A stretch of DNA of 64,000 nt from contig CALKNV010000026.1 in the NCBI GenBank assembly GCA_938091935.1, positions 62,001 to 126,000 on the forward strand. Direction: 5' to 3'. Source of the DNA: an uncultured Pseudomonadales bacterium. GTDB lineage: Bacteria > Pseudomonadota > Gammaproteobacteria > Pseudomonadales > Pseudohongiellaceae. Below are positions 46,788-56,778 of the stretch, piece after piece (position 1 is the stretch's first letter; every line of letters begins with the position of its first letter). The notes below the pieces were generated by a model. That model was given only the letters and a program-made list of their open reading frames with translations, was not told the origin of the DNA and searched no databases. A program made the translations under genes and the position numbers.

Positions 46788-47381
46788 GTGACGCCAGAAA
46801 ATATACACAGCAAATCAAGACAGAACTTATTGCTGGGTATCGCCTTCGCCCTCCCTCTAATGTTCATCCTCACAGCTCTGGTGGTTTCATATCTGCCTGC
46901 CGCGACACTCGCACCAGAGTACAGCTTCGTTTATGCGAGCTGTAGTCAGGGACGTCCTCCTTACTACCATAACTGTGGCAACTATTTGAAGAACAGCTAT
47001 ATGGTAGAAAATGCTCAGCTTCAAGAACTCATCATCCCTGACACGCTGGATTCCGATAATGATGGAGTGCTGGATAGTGAGGAACATTATGAGGCCCGCT
47101 TATTTCTTCACGATACCGAGCTCAATCAGAGCAGGGAACTGTTATTGCCTGAAGTCAGAGCGCTGACCCTGGACAAGAAAATCACGGCGCCCGATGGGAT
47201 TGCAATGGAATGGGAATACAGTCGCGGCGGCAACTTCTTTCCATTTTTTAATGGCCCCTCCCGCTATGGCTACTACCTCACCAGAGGAAAGGTACGAGAC
47301 CGCCTGAACCTGGTCGGTGATAACGAACGCAGTTACTACCGGGATGACCTATTGTTTCTTGGCTGGGTAATCGAAAATTGA
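46788..47381 (+). CDS. Membrane-anchored protein with EF-hand-like loop, 197 aa
   Basis: Starts GTG with GGGGCAG upstream. One N-terminal helix (about 15-35) and a periplasmic domain with several Cys and a DSDNDGVLDSEE loop (about 87-98), a canonical EF-hand-like calcium pattern. Unknown family. It overlaps the next gene by 4 bases (TTGA). Confidence 0.65.
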   Translation: MTPENIHSKSRQNLLLGIAFALPLMFILTALVVSYLPAATLAPEYSFVYASCSQGRPPYYHNCGNYLKNSYMVENAQLQELIIPDTLDSDNDGVLDSEEHYEARLFLHDTELNQSRELLLPEVRALTLDKKITAPDGIAMEWEYSRGGNFFPFFNGPSRYGYYLTRGKVRDRLNLVGDNERSYYRDDLLFLGWVIEN

Positions 47382-48376
47382 GAGTTGAAAATAGCGATCT
47401 GCTGGATGAATTGCGAACCAGGGTTCAGGCTGGAGAAATCGACCCTGATGCTGTCCAGAATCTGCTGAACGAATTCGCCCAGGTACCTCCCGCTAAAGCA
47501 GAACAGCCAGCGCACAGTCCTGTAGGGGCGCAAACTGTGACTCGATTGCTTTACATCATCGGCGGCATCTTCATTACCCTGGGCTTACTCTACTTTGTTT
47601 CCCAGACTTGGGATGACCTGAATAGCGCCAGCCGAATCCTGGTTTCACTGGGACTGGGAATCAGCTTTGCGGGTGCCGGTTCTCTCTTCATGCTTAGAGT
47701 CCCTGAGCGGGAATTAGGCAGCGTATTTCATGCCATTGCTGGATTCATGGTGCCCGGTGGCGCGCTGGTCACCTTGGACGAAATGGGCGTCGCGTTGGAT
47801 GCCAATTGGTCCATTACTATCACCATTGGCGCGGTATTCCTTTTCTACCTCTTCCTTACCTTGCTGCATCAGCGCGTTGTGCTTAGTTTCTTTACCTTCC
47901 TCAATGGCACCGCTTTTGCCTACCTGCTGACTGACTCGCTGCTACCTGATGCCAATAGGGCAATTTTTGACTATCTTACAATGTGCCTTGGTGCCAGTTA
48001 TCTTCTATTTGCGCACCAGCTCCGCCAAGGGTGGAATGAACGGCTCATCCCGCTGCTGCTGTTTTTCGGCTCATTAGGTTTATATGGCGCGGCGTTTTCC
48101 CAACTCAGGGACACGATAATCATGGAAATACTCTATCCGTTTATGGCTTTTGGTGGGCTAGTGTTGGCGGCATCCATCATCAAGAGCCGCATCATGCTAG
48201 TGCTGTGCGCATTCGCGATCATCGCTTACATCGCCTACTTCACTGCAGAATACTTTGCTGACTCACTGGGCTGGCCGATCTCACTTATCCTGCTTGGATT
48301 CGTCATCATCGGCATTGGCTATCTTTCGATTTCACTCAATCGCAAATATCTTGGAGCAGGCCAGAGCCAGGCTTGA
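47378..48376 (+). CDS. DUF2157-like multi-span membrane protein
   Basis: 332 aa. An N-terminal helical region of about 45 residues (DLLDELRTRVQAGEIDPDAV) precedes about 10 hydrophobic helices, the layout of DUF2157 proteins. The TTG start overlaps the preceding stop as TTGA, so the two are coupled. No role is known. Confidence 0.65.
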   Translation: MRVENSDLLDELRTRVQAGEIDPDAVQNLLNEFAQVPPAKAEQPAHSPVGAQTVTRLLYIIGGIFITLGLLYFVSQTWDDLNSASRILVSLGLGISFAGAGSLFMLRVPERELGSVFHAIAGFMVPGGALVTLDEMGVALDANWSITITIGAVFLFYLFLTLLHQRVVLSFFTFLNGTAFAYLLTDSLLPDANRAIFDYLTMCLGASYLLFAHQLRQGWNERLIPLLLFFGSLGLYGAAFSQLRDTIIMEILYPFMAFGGLVLAASIIKSRIMLVLCAFAIIAYIAYFTAEYFADSLGWPISLILLGFVIIGIGYLSISLNRKYLGAGQSQA

Positions 48377-48396
48377 TCAACCTCTGCCGAACTCGA

Positions 48397-50394
48397 TCAG
48401 GGCGAAGCGCCTTGAATGGGTTCGAGTCCCGGCGCCACCACCAGTCTATGAAGGGTCACGGCGACAGCAAGCGCAACTGCTGCAACCATTAGCAGCAAAA
48501 TCTGGCTAAACCCAAATAGGCCGCCTGCTGGCAATGCCAGGGTGAGCCCGGAAACAGCCGTCATCACTCTCACCAGTATTGCAGCCCCGCCCCTGCCCAA
48601 ATCCCCTACGCCAATCAGGTAGCCCTGTAATGCAGCAGACACCAGGGCAACCCCAATCAGGGCAGTGGACAGCGCCTGCAGGTTTTCCAGCAGTGAACCT
48701 TGCAGCAGCAAGGCAGGATTGAATACAAAGAAAAACGGTACGAAGTAGATGATTGCGCCCAGGCGCATGGCTTCAACGCCGGCACGCATTGGCGACACCT
48801 GCGCGACCGAGGCGGCTGCAAACGCCGCCAGCGCTACCGGAGGCGTAATAAAACTCAACATGCCCCAGTACATCACGAACATGTGGCTGGCCAGGGGATC
48901 CAGCCCGGAATTGGTGAGCGCCGGCACCAGGACGATGGCCAGAAAGATATAGGCGGCGGTAACTGTCATTCCAATGCCGAGTATGAACGAAGTAAGTGCG
49001 CCCATAATCAGGAGCACCAGGACATTGTCACCGGCGATATAGACCAGATCGTTGGCGATGGTGCCGGCGATTCCAGTAACTGCCAGCCCGCCTATGATCA
49101 GGCCGATGGCTGCGAGAATTCCCGCAAGCTCCGCCAGCAGCTTGCCCATACCCGCCACCAGCTGCATGAATTTGGGCAGGTCAAGTTTATGTTGAGTGAA
49201 CTGGTTGATAACCAGCAGCAAGCCTGTGGCGTAAAAAGGCGCGACCGCCTCGCGCTGCAGATAGACAAGCATCCAGATTAAAGCGGCAAATACTGCAATA
49301 AAATACCAACCCTCTTTGAAGACAGTCTTCAATTCAGGCAACTCCTCCTTAGGAAGCCCGCTTAAACCATTGCGCGCCGCGTAAGCATCTATTTGCATGT
49401 ACAGGCCAAAAAAGTACAGCAGTGAAGGCACAATCGCTGCGATCGCCACCGTGACGTAGCTGACGTTTAGAAAACTGGCCATAACAAAAGCTGTGGCGCC
49501 CATGATTGGAGGCATGAATACGCCGCCTGTAGAGGCGCAGGCCTCAACACCAGAGGCATATTCCTTGCTGAATCCGATGCGGCGCATCGCAGGTATGGAG
49601 AGAGGTCCCGTGGTTAGCACATTGGAAATAGGACCACCACTCATGGAACCCATCAGGCCACTGGAAAATATCGACACCTTGGCCGGGCCACCGCGCAAAT
49701 GCCCGAGCAGTGCGAAGGCCAGATTAATAAAAAATGGACCACCCCCGGTAAACTGCAGCGAGATACCGAAAATCAGAAAACCAAACACCAACTGGGCAAA
49801 TACCCGCATGGGTATCCCGAACAGGCTCTCTTCTCCCAATACATGAAATATGGCCACATCCTGAACGGGTATACTCAGGGCAGCGATGACCGTAGGCAGG
49901 GAATCGGCAAAGGTTGGATAGAGCGAGAAAACCAGGACGATAGCAAATACCGGCCAGCCTCCCGCGCGACGGCCAGCCTCCAGCACGATCACCCAGGTCA
50001 ACATTGCCAGCCACACACCAAGCTCAGGCGCAGCATATTCCCATGCTTCCAACACGATGCGCTCTGCGTAGTAAGCGTAGTAGGAAAAGATAGCGGCGAT
50101 AATCACCATCACAGCGATGTCGTACCAGGGCACATGGGATGGGCTGTGTTTACTGGCAGGAAAGGTAATAAACACCATGCAAAGCATCACGCCGGTGATG
50201 AGGTACATGTACCGACTGTCGAGCATGACATAGCCAACAAAAAAGCCGAGATTAAATATCTGATTGATGGCGAGAATAATGGCGCATGCCGTCATGATTG
50301 CCATCACGGCGCGCCATCTTTCAGATAACTCGCGATAGCGTAGACGGGCTACGGGTTTTGGGGTTTTTTCGACGCTTTCTGACTCGCTGCTCAT
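48397..50394 (-). CDS. TRAP transporter fused permease (TAXI type)
   Basis: 665 aa. Small 4-TM and large 12-TM TRAP permease subunits are fused in one chain, the usual form with TAXI receptors. The large part contains FGISLQFTGGG, MSGGPISNVLTTG and GMTVTAAYIF. It imports an organic anion with Na+. The ATG at 50394 (MSSESES) is preferred over a frame start at 50430. It lies 19 bases after its receptor gene. Confidence 0.92.
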   Translation of the reverse strand: MSSESESVEKTPKPVARLRYRELSERWRAVMAIMTACAIILAINQIFNLGFFVGYVMLDSRYMYLITGVMLCMVFITFPASKHSPSHVPWYDIAVMVIIAAIFSYYAYYAERIVLEAWEYAAPELGVWLAMLTWVIVLEAGRRAGGWPVFAIVLVFSLYPTFADSLPTVIAALSIPVQDVAIFHVLGEESLFGIPMRVFAQLVFGFLIFGISLQFTGGGPFFINLAFALLGHLRGGPAKVSIFSSGLMGSMSGGPISNVLTTGPLSIPAMRRIGFSKEYASGVEACASTGGVFMPPIMGATAFVMASFLNVSYVTVAIAAIVPSLLYFFGLYMQIDAYAARNGLSGLPKEELPELKTVFKEGWYFIAVFAALIWMLVYLQREAVAPFYATGLLLVINQFTQHKLDLPKFMQLVAGMGKLLAELAGILAAIGLIIGGLAVTGIAGTIANDLVYIAGDNVLVLLIMGALTSFILGIGMTVTAAYIFLAIVLVPALTNSGLDPLASHMFVMYWGMLSFITPPVALAAFAAASVAQVSPMRAGVEAMRLGAIIYFVPFFFVFNPALLLQGSLLENLQALSTALIGVALVSAALQGYLIGVGDLGRGGAAILVRVMTAVSGLTLALPAGGLFGFSQILLLMVAAVALAVAVTLHRLVVAPGLEPIQGASP

Positions 50395-50413
50395 ACCGAA
50401 TTCATAGAGGCCT

Positions 50414-51592
50414 TTACAGGCCCTCGCCAAGCGTTATTAATCCGGCCGCTGCCAGCGATGATTCACGCGCCCGCAACCATCCCTGCTCAAACGCATCGTA
50501 GTCTTCAGGGGCACCTGGCAAGTAAGCGTCCCAGGCATCTTTCAGCACCTGTTGTCGGCGCAAGTTAGCTCGATGGGTGCGTTCCGCGGCCTCGGTCCAG
50601 ATTCCGATTTCTTTGAAATAACGAATTGCGCCAGGATGATAGGGTACGAATGCCTGGTCGAATTTCTGCCGATCAATTGCCCAACCATTAGCACCAGGTG
50701 CATTCCCTTTGAATTCATCAAAATGTTCAAGCATGACCTTAACCATGCTGTACACCAGAGTCTCGTCAGAGCTATCCAGCGCGACGAGGAATGGATAAGC
50801 CGAGGAAAAAACCTCGATACCTTCCGCACCAATGGTTGGTCCCTCAATGGCCACATGAGGCACATACCAGGGTAGTCGAGCGCGAACTCTGGCTACGGCT
50901 TCTGCGTCATTATGGGGAAGCTCAGGCCAACGTAGTCCCCGCGGAGATGCCTCGATTCTCAAAAAAGGTGGCGAATTACATGCACCTCCGGCGGCGTCAG
51001 CTCGCCCATTTAACACGGCATCAATAGAAGCATTGTAGCCCCCCACTTCTACCGGCACGACATCGTCCCAGGTCAAGTTGGCATAGGACAGCAATGCTGC
51101 GGTCGCATTGTTAAGGGAAGGCGCACCCTGCACGAACGTCATGCGCTTACCACGCATGTCAGCAATGCTCATGATGTTGGCATCAGCAGCTGTGGCAAAT
51201 GTAAACGAGCAGGCGTCAGAGTAATTGGACAACATGGCTCGCACCGGTTGCGGCCCCCAGATTTTGGAGGCGAAATTCAGGATCCCTTCTTGAGCGTACA
51301 CAGACTCGGAGCCCCCCGCAGAAAAATGGACGCGGCCAGCCCGCAGCGTTGCCAGGCGGGAGACATCGTTGCGGCCGGGAATCACCCGCAGGTTGGTGCT
51401 GTATTGCCGCTGCAGGATATTGCCAATAGCAACTGCCTGACTATAGCCGCCAGTGCCAGTGGGATAGGCGGACCAGGCTATAGTCTTGGGAAAGCTCACT
51501 TCCTGAGCCACGCTGCCGGGCAGAAAAAAAAGCAAGCAGGACAGAAAACTCAGCAGAGCGACAAACCGGGCAAAAAACTTCATCGGGGCCAT
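50414..51592 (-). CDS. TAXI family TRAP transporter substrate-binding protein
   Basis: 392 aa. A signal peptide (to about GSVAQ) is followed by AYPTGTGGYSQAVAIG, the TAXI N-terminal ligand-binding strand, and VGGYNASIDAVLNGRADAAG in the second lobe. It captures the substrate in the periplasm and delivers it to the fused permease directly downstream. An ATG at 51583 is an alternative start. The substrate is not deducible; glutamate-like or other acids are typical of the family. Confidence 0.9.
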   Translation of the reverse strand: MAPMKFFARFVALLSFLSCLLFFLPGSVAQEVSFPKTIAWSAYPTGTGGYSQAVAIGNILQRQYSTNLRVIPGRNDVSRLATLRAGRVHFSAGGSESVYAQEGILNFASKIWGPQPVRAMLSNYSDACSFTFATAADANIMSIADMRGKRMTFVQGAPSLNNATAALLSYANLTWDDVVPVEVGGYNASIDAVLNGRADAAGGACNSPPFLRIEASPRGLRWPELPHNDAEAVARVRARLPWYVPHVAIEGPTIGAEGIEVFSSAYPFLVALDSSDETLVYSMVKVMLEHFDEFKGNAPGANGWAIDRQKFDQAFVPYHPGAIRYFKEIGIWTEAAERTHRANLRRQQVLKDAWDAYLPGAPEDYDAFEQGWLRARESSLAAAGLITLGEGL

Positions 51593-51655
51593 GGTCTTTG
51601 TTATTTGCCTGAAGCATAACCCACGCGGATAGCCTTGGCTACACGGAGAGCAGGA

Positions 51656-51686
51656 ATGAAAACGCCCGCAGTGCGGGCGTTTTCAT
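51656..51686 (-). terminator. Perfect 14-bp intrinsic terminator hairpin
   Basis: 14 paired bases flank an AGT loop (51670-51672), with a GC-rich core next to the loop and A/T ends that give a T-run in either orientation. It lies just after the stop of the exported beta-protein (51709) and before the TAXI gene. Confidence 0.75.
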
Positions 51687-51708
51687 CAGAGATTGGGAGT
51701 CAGAATAT

Positions 51709-52677
51709 TCAGGGATTCACAGTCACATTTATATTCCGATAGGTGAACATAGACCCGTCACTGGCAATACCCCGCAATACATATTCACCCGGTTTATCGA
51801 AGGTCACCGTGGAGTTCCAGATATTGTCTTCGGGTGGTTCAGGAATAGTGAATGGCGGAGACCAGGGTGAATTCGCATAGACCCGCGTATCCGTATAGGT
51901 CTTCATCTGGGTCGGCTGAAACGTTGCTGCAGTTTCAGGCCCTCGATAAACGGACCACGAGAACCGTAAACCTGGACCAGATGAAGCAACTATGGATGAA
52001 GGGGGGCGATAGATCTGTTCTGGCGTACTCGGCGGTGGCCGATTGGATCTGGCTGGAAAATCATCCGGGTCATTTGCGTAGACAGACAGTTGCAGCGGCT
52101 CGCCAACTCGAACGGTCCGATAGCTGTCTCCTCGCACCTCAAGCTCTGGCGAAATATTGGAGCGCAGCCGGTCATCGAGACTTCCAAACGCACCGCCGAC
52201 TTCCGTGGAAATCACCTGGGGATCGATTCGATAGTCAGCATAGAGACTGCCATAGGCACGGGTCACCTTATCCTGACTCTTCAGTGTCCACACCACTTCC
52301 TTCTCAGCAAAATCTGCTGGCACATCGATTGTGAACAGGAAGGGATTACGCCGCGGATAGAAATGGGTAGGCTGGCCCATATCTGCTGTGGCAGCATCAT
52401 AAACCTCCTTGCTCAGGTCATCGAGTTCAGCCTCGTCTACCACATTGAAGTAATTCTCAGGCCCAATTGGAATATCGAACTGTTGCTCCCAATTTGAGTT
52501 CATATAGCCGAAGAAAAGTTTGTAGGTGCCGTCCTCATTGGGCCACCACCCTTCATAGGCAGGCGAAACAATTTCACCACTGAGTATCATACGCCGCGCC
52601 TGCGCACTGGCATTGGTACTCATTAAAGCCGCCAGCACGAGACAGGTTACGACACTGTTTACAGAACCACGTTTCAT
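51709..52677 (-). CDS. Secreted beta-rich (PKD-like) protein downstream of the copper monooxygenase
   Basis: 322 aa with a signal peptide (about 5-24, NASAQ). The C-terminal half contains VGEPLQLSVYANDPDD and TFDKPGEYVLRGIASDG, the strand pattern of PKD/Ig-like domains. The N-terminal half (about 30-170) is not recognised. The ATG at 52677 has GAGG upstream and sits 10 bases after the stop of the monooxygenase-like gene, so they form one operon ended by the hairpin at 51656. Confidence 0.65.
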   Translation of the reverse strand: MKRGSVNSVVTCLVLAALMSTNASAQARRMILSGEIVSPAYEGWWPNEDGTYKLFFGYMNSNWEQQFDIPIGPENYFNVVDEAELDDLSKEVYDAATADMGQPTHFYPRRNPFLFTIDVPADFAEKEVVWTLKSQDKVTRAYGSLYADYRIDPQVISTEVGGAFGSLDDRLRSNISPELEVRGDSYRTVRVGEPLQLSVYANDPDDFPARSNRPPPSTPEQIYRPPSSIVASSGPGLRFSWSVYRGPETAATFQPTQMKTYTDTRVYANSPWSPPFTIPEPPEDNIWNSTVTFDKPGEYVLRGIASDGSMFTYRNINVTVNP

Positions 52678-52687
52678 TATTGCTGCC

Positions 52688-54160
52688 TCAATCGTCATTA
52701 CTGCTGGCAACACTGTCGTATTCCGGCACCGGCGCCCAACACAAGGGACAGCCCACATCATATTCGTTGCGATCTCGCAGCTGCTCCCGGCGCATAGCCA
52801 TTTCTTCCTGGAATTGTTCTTCGGTCATGGTGACCGAATAGCCCAGATCGATAAACATATTGGACACGGAACGTCGCCCACCACCGGCCCAGTTCCGGGG
52901 ATCGGCAAGGTTTGGATTGGCATCGGTGGTATCCATGAATGCGATGGTTCTAAGAACAGTACCCTTTGGCAGCAGCGGTGCCCGATCTTCCTTGTAGATG
53001 TATTGCTTAACCCAGTTATGGTCGTAGCCGACGCAGTTCAGCGTGAAGATATTATGGCCCCAGATGGCTTCCAGACACATGCGCACACCGGGCGCATGGA
53101 GATGGGGTTCGAACGCCATGATCTTGGTGTGCTCTTGTAGCACCACGAAATTGGACAGTTCCTGATTCGCCTTATCTGGCACCACGTCGAGGTCAATACC
53201 ATTACCGGTTCTAGGCCCTCGCCGTGAATACTTGGGTTCATAGCCGCGCGGGAAGAAGGTGATACCGAATTCCAGGTGGCCGGTGGTCTCTCTGCCATTG
53301 GAGTGCATATGTGCTGCTCTCAGATGCAGCGCCGAGTTTGCCTGCAGCAGTCGTCCTGCGGAGTCTGGAAAGACGTCCGCATTGCGCCCTACTTCATGGA
53401 TGGGCCAGCTCACTGACGTCTCTGGCTGGATATAGCCCCCATCTTCGCTCAACACACCACTCTGATAGGTCATATGGTGAAAGATGTAACGCCCGCCTAC
53501 GGTGTTGGTGCCGGTGTCGGCTGGGATGTCGTTCACTTCCCTCACCTCGATAGACTTCACGTAGCGGTCTTCGGTCAGCCCGGTTGGCACTAGGCCGATA
53601 TCACCCCACCAGTCAGGACCTACTGCCGGTCGCGTCTTATCAGCACTGCGCAGCACCAACTCCGGTTCACCGAGGGTCCAGTCATTTCCTTCCGTAAATA
53701 CAACGGGTGGCGGCTCATCGCCAGGATTACCCCGTGGCGCTCCATTCTGGGCCCAGGCCTGGATCATGGCGAGATCAAGGTCTGACAGTGAGTAGTCGCT
53801 CTCAAAGCCATCAGTGATGCCAATATCTTTTTCTACGTACCATGGCGGCATGGCGCCCATGCGATCGCGAATCGCAGTGCGATACATAATCACCGGTGCC
53901 CACGGGCGCACCGCTTCATAAGACAGGAACGACATCGGGGCACCACCACCAGGTCGGTGACACTGCAGGCAGCTGCGCTGGAGAATAGGCGCAATATGCT
54001 CTGCATAATTCACCGCTTCGGGCTGAATATCCCAATCCGCGATGTCATAGTAGTGGGGCTCATGGTTCGCCACACTTGCATCATGGCCTTGTGCGTTCAG
54101 CACGGCAGGCAAAATCAGGACACAGGTGGAGAAAAGGAAGGGCAAAATACGGGCAATCAT
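52688..54160 (-). CDS. Cytochrome c / copper type II monooxygenase-like fusion
   Basis: 490 aa with a signal peptide. A c-type heme motif CLQCH (64-68) with AMPPWY nearby is followed by a domain resembling ascorbate-dependent (PHM/DBH) copper monooxygenases: His228-His229 in FHHMTY, and His284-x-His286 in AHMHSNGRETTG, the CuM-type HxH..G pattern, plus EPHLHAPGVRM further on. Together they suggest a periplasmic oxidation fed by an attached electron carrier. Such fusions occur in several marine and soil bacteria. Which substrate is hydroxylated is unknown. Confidence 0.75.
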   Translation of the reverse strand: MIARILPFLFSTCVLILPAVLNAQGHDASVANHEPHYYDIADWDIQPEAVNYAEHIAPILQRSCLQCHRPGGGAPMSFLSYEAVRPWAPVIMYRTAIRDRMGAMPPWYVEKDIGITDGFESDYSLSDLDLAMIQAWAQNGAPRGNPGDEPPPVVFTEGNDWTLGEPELVLRSADKTRPAVGPDWWGDIGLVPTGLTEDRYVKSIEVREVNDIPADTGTNTVGGRYIFHHMTYQSGVLSEDGGYIQPETSVSWPIHEVGRNADVFPDSAGRLLQANSALHLRAAHMHSNGRETTGHLEFGITFFPRGYEPKYSRRGPRTGNGIDLDVVPDKANQELSNFVVLQEHTKIMAFEPHLHAPGVRMCLEAIWGHNIFTLNCVGYDHNWVKQYIYKEDRAPLLPKGTVLRTIAFMDTTDANPNLADPRNWAGGGRRSVSNMFIDLGYSVTMTEEQFQEEMAMRREQLRDRNEYDVGCPLCWAPVPEYDSVASSNDD

Positions 54161-54355
54161 TGTGGTTACCTCTTGGTTTTCTTATCTAAGCCGATGTGCG
54201 TATGACGCACTATCTAGGCAGTGTACACAATTACCATCGCGGCGCTAAAGTGCGATGACGAATCCTTGGCCTCGAACAGACTTCCAGCGCCATCCAGAAT
54301 CTATGCAAAGCGATCAGCAAATTCTTGGGATCCCCAATTCTAGTGGATTCCAGGC

Positions 54356-55969
54356 TCAGTCAGGTAGTGCAAACGCTGTTAGCGTGGTGCCAGAGGGGAT
54401 TAGTACCAATTGCCTGCCATCCAGCATGAAGGTCATGGCAGCGGCGCCCCAGATTCGTGACCCGGTTTGATAATGCCACAGATTTTCACCGGTTTCCGCG
54501 TTGAAAGCCATGAAATTACCTTCATGATCGCCTGCGAATACCAGACCTGATGCCGTGCTCAGTACTCCGCCGAAGGTCGGGGAAGGATAGGTAAACTCCC
54601 ACACAAGGTCGCCGGTATGCACATCCAGGGCGCGCAATGCGCCGCTACCCTGCTCGGCGTCGATTACCGCAGTACCGCCAAAATTCGACTGCCCAGGCGT
54701 GTTGGCCGGCTCCTCCGGCACATAGGTGGCACAGGTTTCCCGTGCCGTAAGAATGAACAGTTCCAAAGCGGGATCAAAGGAAGGCGGCATGAAGTTGGTC
54801 GAGCCCCAGGGATCCGGCAAGCAGCCCTGACTGCCATCGTTTAGAATAATCGGTCTACCATCCGCATCCAGCTCCCTGGCCCAGGTGGTCGCGGTAAACG
54901 GCTTGCCCAGCAGCAGTTCCCCGGTGACCCGATCAAGCACATAGAAAAACCCATTGCGATTGCCCAGCATGACCACGCGCCGAGGCTGGCCCTGCCATTC
55001 AATTTCAGCCAGCACGGGCATATGGTTCGAATCCCAATCATTCAGATCGTGGGGTGTAAACTGGTAATGCCATTTTAACTCACCGGTATCAGCATCCAGA
55101 GCGACCAGGGAATTGGAATACAAATTGTCACCGGGACGGGAGTCGCCATAATAGTCTGGATTGGGGTTGCCTACTCCCCAATAAATCAGGTTCAGATCTG
55201 GGTCGAAACTGCCGTTCATCCAAGTGCCCCCGCCACCGGCGGCCAGTACTTCAGCATCATCAGGCCAGGTTTCACTACCTGGTTCACCGGGCCCCGGAAT
55301 GGTGTTGAAGCGCCAGATTCGCTCTCCCGATACCGGATCGAAGGCATCAATAAAGCCGCGCGTGCGATACTCGCCGCCGGAGATGCCTACGATGACTTTA
55401 TCTTCCAATACCAATGGAGCAAGGGTTGCGGCATAGCCGACTTGATAATCTGCGAGTTCCCGATCCCAGAGGATGTCGCCATTGCGCCGGTCGAAAGCCA
55501 GCAAATGTGCGTCCAGGGTCACCATAAACAAGCGCTCCCCCAGCATGCCAAATCCCCGATTCACCGGCGCGCTGGCACCATAGGTGAGATCATTGGGTAG
55601 ATTGCGACGGTAGCGCCAGAATGTCCGACCGCTGCGGGCATCAATAGCCCAGGCCAGATTATTGGATCCGGTAACATAGAGGACCCCATCGTCTGCCAAA
55701 GGCGTGGTCTCGAAGCCTCGGCCGCGTGTGGTTGTGCCAGTTTGAAAAGTCCAGATCGGTCTAAGCGTCGATACATTTTCCGGCGTTATCTGAGTGAGTG
55801 GGCTGTGACGCTTTCCGCTGTAATCTCCCGAATAGGTCAGCCAGCGCTCGGGGTCAGAAAACCCAGCCAGGATATCTTCGTAACTGGGGCCAGATTGCGC
55901 CAGCACAGGCAGCTGAGGAACACAGACCAGGGTGAGAGCCAGAAACATTCTAATAGCCGGTTTTGTCAT
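54356..55969 (-). CDS. PQQ-dependent dehydrogenase (quinoprotein propeller)
   Basis: 537 aa. A signal peptide (about 1-24) precedes an eight-bladed beta-propeller with repeated W-docking motifs (for example FWRYRRNLPNDLTYGA, LVFAGDHEGNFMAF, LKWHYQFTPHD). It lacks the C-terminal cytochrome of type II alcohol dehydrogenases, the upstream cytochrome c gene supplying that function. It should oxidise an alcohol or aldehyde in the periplasm. Its ATG overlaps the cytochrome stop (ATGA). A quinohemoprotein form is ruled out by the lack of a CxxCH. Confidence 0.88.
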   Translation of the reverse strand: MTKPAIRMFLALTLVCVPQLPVLAQSGPSYEDILAGFSDPERWLTYSGDYSGKRHSPLTQITPENVSTLRPIWTFQTGTTTRGRGFETTPLADDGVLYVTGSNNLAWAIDARSGRTFWRYRRNLPNDLTYGASAPVNRGFGMLGERLFMVTLDAHLLAFDRRNGDILWDRELADYQVGYAATLAPLVLEDKVIVGISGGEYRTRGFIDAFDPVSGERIWRFNTIPGPGEPGSETWPDDAEVLAAGGGGTWMNGSFDPDLNLIYWGVGNPNPDYYGDSRPGDNLYSNSLVALDADTGELKWHYQFTPHDLNDWDSNHMPVLAEIEWQGQPRRVVMLGNRNGFFYVLDRVTGELLLGKPFTATTWARELDADGRPIILNDGSQGCLPDPWGSTNFMPPSFDPALELFILTARETCATYVPEEPANTPGQSNFGGTAVIDAEQGSGALRALDVHTGDLVWEFTYPSPTFGGVLSTASGLVFAGDHEGNFMAFNAETGENLWHYQTGSRIWGAAAMTFMLDGRQLVLIPSGTTLTAFALPD

Positions 55970-56778
55970 TGCGTTGCGCCGCTCTGCAAGTAGTTAAGGA
56001 TGTTGTAAAGCGCTGAGTCACTGAGGTCGGTCTGAGAAAAAGACGGCATAAAGGACTGCTGCAAGCGCTCGAAACTTTGCAGTTCGGTTTTCTGAAATCC
56101 CTGCAGACGCTGCTGTTGATCCAGCATCTGCAAGGAAAACGCATCCTCACTCTTGAGCACTCCCTTCACTTCCTCACCACTGCTAGTCACTACCCGCACC
56201 GGCTTAAAGCCGCGTCCAATTATTACACTGGGTTGCCGCACGGATGCCATGATCGACTCTAGCGATCTACGCGTGGTGATGGCGTTCAAATTTGGCCCCA
56301 AACTACCGCCCTGGCCGTGAGCACGGTGACATGCCGAGCAATTCATCCTGAACGCTTCCTCACCAGCGACCACATCGCCCGCAGGCAGATCAGTGACGCC
56401 TGCTACAGCAATATCTTGCAGATAGGACACCAGCATCCAGAGCTCGGAATCGGTGAGCTTGTGCGGTGGCATGATGCTGCCCGGCACACCATCACGGATG
56501 CTGGAAAAAACCTCACTCACACTAAGGTCGCGCTCACTCCAGATCATGGTCAGATCAGGGGCGTCAATGGTTGCTATACCCTTGGCGTCTGCGCCATGGC
56601 AGGTGGCACACTGCGCTCGGAACAGGCTACCCCCGCCAGTGATCGCTCGCGAATTGCCTTCCAGCGGATTGACGCTCTGTGCGTGACTGATGCCAGTCAG
56701 GCAGCTCAGCAAGCCGAGCAAAATGAGCCTGCCTGCGGTGCAAGCGGGGAGGCGCGGAATCAAGTTGCGAAGGGTCAT
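55966..56778 (-). CDS. Periplasmic diheme cytochrome c
   Basis: 270 aa. A signal peptide (about 10-33) is followed by two CxxCH motifs: CATCHGADAKG in the first domain and CSACHRAHGQGG in the second. It probably accepts electrons from the PQQ dehydrogenase that follows by a 4-base overlap. The last 70 residues contain an additional conserved region with LQMLDQQQRLQGF, seen in cytochromes of PQQ-linked clusters. Confidence 0.88.
   Translation of the reverse strand: MTLRNLIPRLPACTAGRLILLGLLSCLTGISHAQSVNPLEGNSRAITGGGSLFRAQCATCHGADAKGIATIDAPDLTMIWSERDLSVSEVFSSIRDGVPGSIMPPHKLTDSELWMLVSYLQDIAVAGVTDLPAGDVVAGEEAFRMNCSACHRAHGQGGSLGPNLNAITTRRSLESIMASVRQPSVIIGRGFKPVRVVTSSGEEVKGVLKSEDAFSLQMLDQQQRLQGFQKTELQSFERLQQSFMPSFSQTDLSDSALYNILNYLQSGATQ

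Noticed and set aside
49699-50328. Open frame of 209 codons on plus strand
   Set aside because: Antisense to the TRAP permease and rich in His/Gln without family features.
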